From contig QGUX01000185.1 in the NCBI GenBank assembly GCA_003242275.1, forward strand, positions 1 to 7,176: DNA of 7,176 nt. Reading direction: 5' to 3'. A program made the position numbers and the translations under genes. Shown piece by piece: positions 4,515 through 7,176 of the stretch (position 1 is its first letter; every line of letters starts with the position of its first letter). The notes under the pieces were generated by a model. That model saw only the letters and a list, made by a program, of their open reading frames with translations. It did no database searches and was not told the DNA's origin. The stretch is from Pseudomonadota bacterium (GTDB lineage Bacteria; Pseudomonadota; Gammaproteobacteria; Steroidobacterales; Steroidobacteraceae).

Positions 4515-6645
4515 TGGCCTGCAGCGCCCGGCGGGTGGCGGCCAGCAGGGCCTCGGGGCCCACCGGCGCGCCGGTGGCCTGCTGCATCCACAGGTCCGGC
4601 GCCACCGCCCCGATGCGCGCCATGCGCTCGAACCCGGCGCCGAAGTCGCCGGCCTTCTCCATCTGCGCCTCGACCTGGAAGGCGATCAGGTGGCCCAGCG
4701 GATAGTCGGGCAGGTACAGCACGTTGTTGACCAGGTGCGAGTAGATGGCCAGCAGGATCACGTCGCGCCCGCCGAACACGGGCGCGTACCAGCGGTTCCA
4801 CACCTCGCGCGCGATGGACAGCACCGCCTCGCGCAACTGGGCCGGCGTGGCATCCGGGTTGGCGTACATGAAGCGCCACGCGCGCATGTCCACCAGCGCC
4901 ACGCCGGCGATCTCGTACGTGCCCCAGAAGGTGTCGAGCGCGCGCAGCGCGGCGGCCTCGGGGTCCGGTCCTGCCACGCCCAGCACTTCCAGGTCGCGGT
5001 GCTGGCAGGTGAAGGCCAGCGCCTCGGTGAAGGCGGTGTTGGGCACGCCGTTGAGCGTGTAGTACTCCACGTCGTTCAGCGAGAACACCTGCTCGACGTT
5101 GTGGCAGAGCTCGTGGATGGCGATGTTGTAGCCCTTGTAGTTCATGCCGCCGGGCTCGAAGCGGGTGCGCAGGCGCGCCTTGGCACCGCGCAGGGCCGCG
5201 CCCCAGGCATGGCCCGAGCCGCGCGCGGGATCGACCTCGATGTGGTCGGCGAGGTAGCGGGCACGCTGCGGCGTGAATCCCAGCCGCTCGAGGATGCCGG
5301 GCAGGTCGCGCTGGAAGGCGGCCACGTCCGGATAGCGCGCGGCCACGAGGCGGTCGAGCTCGGCCTCGTCATGGGCGGCCAGGGGGCGAAAGCCCGCGTA
5401 CCAGATGTCGAAGGGTTCCAGCGGCCGGCCCAGGCGCCGCCGGATCAGCGCCGCCACCTCGCGCACCTCGGGCGCGCCGAGCACGGCCTCGAGCATGGCC
5501 TCCACGCGTGCCTCGGAGAGCTGGCGCCGGCCCTCGAAGATGCGCGCCAGCAGCGTGTCGCGCCCGGGCGAGAAACGGTCCACTTCGCGCTGGGCGTGGA
5601 AGTTGGCCAGCCACAGCGCGTAACGCGTGTCCGGCTCGCGCGTGGCGTCGATGGGACCTTCGGGCAGCGGCATCGCGGACAGGCCTTCCGGCCGGTCGTC
5701 CACGGGGGAGCGCGTCACCGCATTGGAGAAGGGATTCCAGTCCACCGCCGGGTTGTCGATCACCACGCGCGGGATCTCCTGCGCGACGATGCGCTCCATG
5801 GCGCGCTGGATCACGCGCTGGCGCGCCAGGCCGTCGCGGCCGGCCGCGTAGCTGGCGCGGATCTCGTCGCGCAGGTTCCAGTGCGACAGCAGCCGCTTGC
5901 CGGCCGGGAACAGCCGGCGCCCGCGCGCATCGGTGACGTGGTGCATCCACAGGTTGTAGCCGGCGATGTAGCGCTCGGCCGCGGCGCTGGCCTCGGAGAC
6001 GGCGCGCGCCGCCGAAGCGGGGACGCGCTCGCGGAAGATCTCGGCCAGGTTGGTCTCGGCCCACTGCCGCCGCGTCCAGCCGGCGCCCTGCGCGGCGCGT
6101 TCCTCCAGCGAAGTGAGCGGGAAGTTCAGCAGCGCCACGAAGGCCAGCTTGTTGCCGAACAGGTCATCGAGCACGTGCGCGGTGGGATCCCAGGCGGCGA
6201 ACAGCTCGTCCACGGGCGTGACGGGACGGCCGTCCTCCACGTGCAGCGGCGCGGAGATGCCGCGCACCACTTCCAGTCCATGGCCGAAGGCCAGTTCGAG
6301 GTTGCGCTGGAAGCGCTCGAACAGCCGGTCGCGCTCCTCCGTGGTGCCGGCGAAATGCGTGCGCACGAAACCGGCGAAGACTTCGGCGTCGCCATCCTCG
6401 GCACGCCAGCGCGCGGCCACCTGCGCCAGGCCGCGGCGGATCGCGGGGCGCCAGCCCTCGCCGTGGCGTTCCACCAGCTCGGCCTCGAGGCCCGCCAGCG
6501 GCAGCGGCGTGGTGGATCGCGATGCCATGTCCAGGGGCACGGCACCTGCTTCCGCGGCGTGGATCCGCGAGGCCGGCCCGGAGGCCGACAGGCACGCCAG
6601 CGCCAGCAGCGAGAGCGACAGCGCGAGGGGCCGGGGTGCCTGCAT
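4507..6645 (-). CDS. Exported gluzincin-type zinc metallopeptidase, uncharacterised
   Basis: This 712-residue protein has an N-terminal export signal: R5, a Leu/Ala core at 7-17, then either a weak lipobox ALAC (C18) or a signal peptidase I site near HAAEA (29-33). The likely active site is NYKGYNIAIHELCHNVEQ (502-519), with H511 and H515 as zinc ligands and E512 as the base. E541 in FTEALAF lies 26 residues after H515, close to the third-ligand spacing of M2, M3 and M32 peptidases (ACE, thimet oligopeptidase, carboxypeptidase Taq). The segment YLPDYPLGHLIAFQVEAQ (644-661) carries Y648 and H652 where such enzymes keep transition-state residues. The rest is mostly helical, as in those families. 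I do not recognise a named family, and the substrate is unknown; it is probably periplasmic or membrane-anchored. AGGA sits 9 nt before the ATG, and the gene starts 5 nt after rmuC ends, implying cotranscription. Confidence 0.85.
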   Translation of the reverse strand: MQAPRPLALSLSLLALACLSASGPASRIHAAEAGAVPLDMASRSTTPLPLAGLEAELVERHGEGWRPAIRRGLAQVAARWRAEDGDAEVFAGFVRTHFAGTTEERDRLFERFQRNLELAFGHGLEVVRGISAPLHVEDGRPVTPVDELFAAWDPTAHVLDDLFGNKLAFVALLNFPLTSLEERAAQGAGWTRRQWAETNLAEIFRERVPASAARAVSEASAAAERYIAGYNLWMHHVTDARGRRLFPAGKRLLSHWNLRDEIRASYAAGRDGLARQRVIQRAMERIVAQEIPRVVIDNPAVDWNPFSNAVTRSPVDDRPEGLSAMPLPEGPIDATREPDTRYALWLANFHAQREVDRFSPGRDTLLARIFEGRRQLSEARVEAMLEAVLGAPEVREVAALIRRRLGRPLEPFDIWYAGFRPLAAHDEAELDRLVAARYPDVAAFQRDLPGILERLGFTPQRARYLADHIEVDPARGSGHAWGAALRGAKARLRTRFEPGGMNYKGYNIAIHELCHNVEQVFSLNDVEYYTLNGVPNTAFTEALAFTCQHRDLEVLGVAGPDPEAAALRALDTFWGTYEIAGVALVDMRAWRFMYANPDATPAQLREAVLSIAREVWNRWYAPVFGGRDVILLAIYSHLVNNVLYLPDYPLGHLIAFQVEAQMEKAGDFGAGFERMARIGAVAPDLWMQQATGAPVGPEALLAATRRALQAMR

Positions 6646-6650
6646 GGCGG

Positions 6651-7176
6651 CTAGTCCTGTTTCGCCCCTTCCTCTTCCGCCGGCTCCGGCGCGAGGCCGT
6701 CCCCGGGCTCGGCCAGCGCCGCGGTCAGTTCCTCGGCCGCCAGCACGCGCGCCTGCTTGTCCACCTGCGTGACGGCCTTGATGTCCTCGTCGGTGGGCAC
6801 GGCCTTGAGGTCGCGGAACTTGCGCGCGGCCGGCAGTACGCGCCCTTCGAGCGTGGCCACCGACTGGTTGTAGGCGTCCACGGCCTTGCCGAGGCGCTCG
6901 CCCACGCGCATCCAGTGCTCGCCCAGCCTGGCGATGCGCTCGTAGAGGTCCTTGCCGAGCCTTGCGATCTCGGCGGCATTGATGGCCAGCGCCTCCTGCC
7001 GCCAGCCATAGGCCACGGCGCGCAGCAGCGCGATCAGCGTGGTGGGCGTGGCGGGGATCACCTTCTCGTTGACGCCGAACTCGATCAGCGAGGGATCCTG
7101 CTGCAGCGCTGCGCTGAAGAAGGCTTCCCCGGGCAGGAACATCACCACGAACTCGGGGGTGGGCTCGAAGCTGGCC
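6651..7176 (-). CDS. rmuC: DNA recombination protein RmuC, C-terminal part (runs off right edge)
   Basis: The last 174 residues of RmuC are present and the N-terminal part lies beyond the edge. The segment opens with PTPEFVVMFLPGEAFFSAAL, then DPSLIEFG, VIPATPTTLIALLRAVAYGW and ERLGKAVDAYNQSVATLEGR, followed by RVLPAARKFRDL. This is the conserved end of the RmuC domain, which has a PD-(D/E)XK nuclease-like core; in E. coli, RmuC limits inversions at short inverted repeats. The final 30 or so residues are an Ala/Glu/Pro-rich acidic tail that varies in the family. The frame is open without a break to the edge, so the internal ATG at 7148 is not the start. The stop (TAG, 6653-6651) is followed after 5 nt by the metallopeptidase start. 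Confidence 0.95.
   Translation of the reverse strand, partial: ASFEPTPEFVVMFLPGEAFFSAALQQDPSLIEFGVNEKVIPATPTTLIALLRAVAYGWRQEALAINAAEIARLGKDLYERIARLGEHWMRVGERLGKAVDAYNQSVATLEGRVLPAARKFRDLKAVPTDEDIKAVTQVDKQARVLAAEELTAALAEPGDGLAPEPAEEEGAKQD

Noticed and set aside
4492..6654. 720-codon plus-strand open frame opposite the metallopeptidase gene
   Set aside because: It is antisense to a gene with a signal peptide, zinc site and ribosome site. Its translation is rich in Arg, Gly, His and Val with no recognisable domain. Long antisense frames are common in G/C-rich coding DNA.
2593..7176. RecQ and RmuC close together as a possible DNA repair or defence island
   Set aside because: They lie on opposite strands in separate units and both are housekeeping genes. 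No nuclease, methylase, toxin or phage gene accompanies them, so proximity alone is not evidence.

Overview
The window is high-GC DNA (about two thirds G+C or more by eye, with strong G/C preference at third codon positions) from a bacterial chromosome. The RecQ and RmuC sequences, a TetR/VOC cluster and a DUF6152-type secreted protein all suggest a free-living proteobacterium, probably gamma or beta. The genus cannot be fixed from the sequence alone. Both ends cut through a gene. No tRNA, rRNA, insertion sequence, CRISPR array or prophage gene was seen.

Layout. (1) 1-304, minus: 5' part of a small secreted DUF6152-like protein, running off the left edge. (2) 305-432: a divergent intergenic region with a sigma70-type promoter, a TetR-type operator set between its -35 and -10, and a second perfect palindrome just upstream. 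(3) 433-2458, plus: a compact cluster of a TetR-family repressor, a tandem two-domain VOC (glyoxalase-fold) protein 3 nt downstream, and a single-domain PhnB-like VOC protein. A possible 21-codon ORF bridges the two VOC genes and overlaps the stop of one and the start of the other. (4) 2593-4476, plus: a complete RecQ helicase. (5) 4464-4514: a convergent junction with two stacked inverted repeats, each covering the stop codon of one of the facing genes. (6) 4507-6645, minus: a large exported protein with a HELCH zinc site and a downstream glutamate, best read as an uncharacterised gluzincin. (7) 6651-7176, minus: the C-terminal part of RmuC, cut by the right edge, 5 nt upstream of the peptidase gene and probably cotranscribed with it.

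How the parts may work together. The tetR-VOC cluster looks like an autoregulated small-molecule response unit: the repressor probably binds its own promoter, and ligand release would induce two VOC proteins that bind or modify the effector. The effector is unknown. RecQ and RmuC are housekeeping DNA-maintenance proteins on opposite strands and do not form an operon here. The least understood gene is the exported metallopeptidase-like protein. The most informative regulatory details are the predicted leaderless tetR mRNA and the double hairpin between recQ and the peptidase gene.
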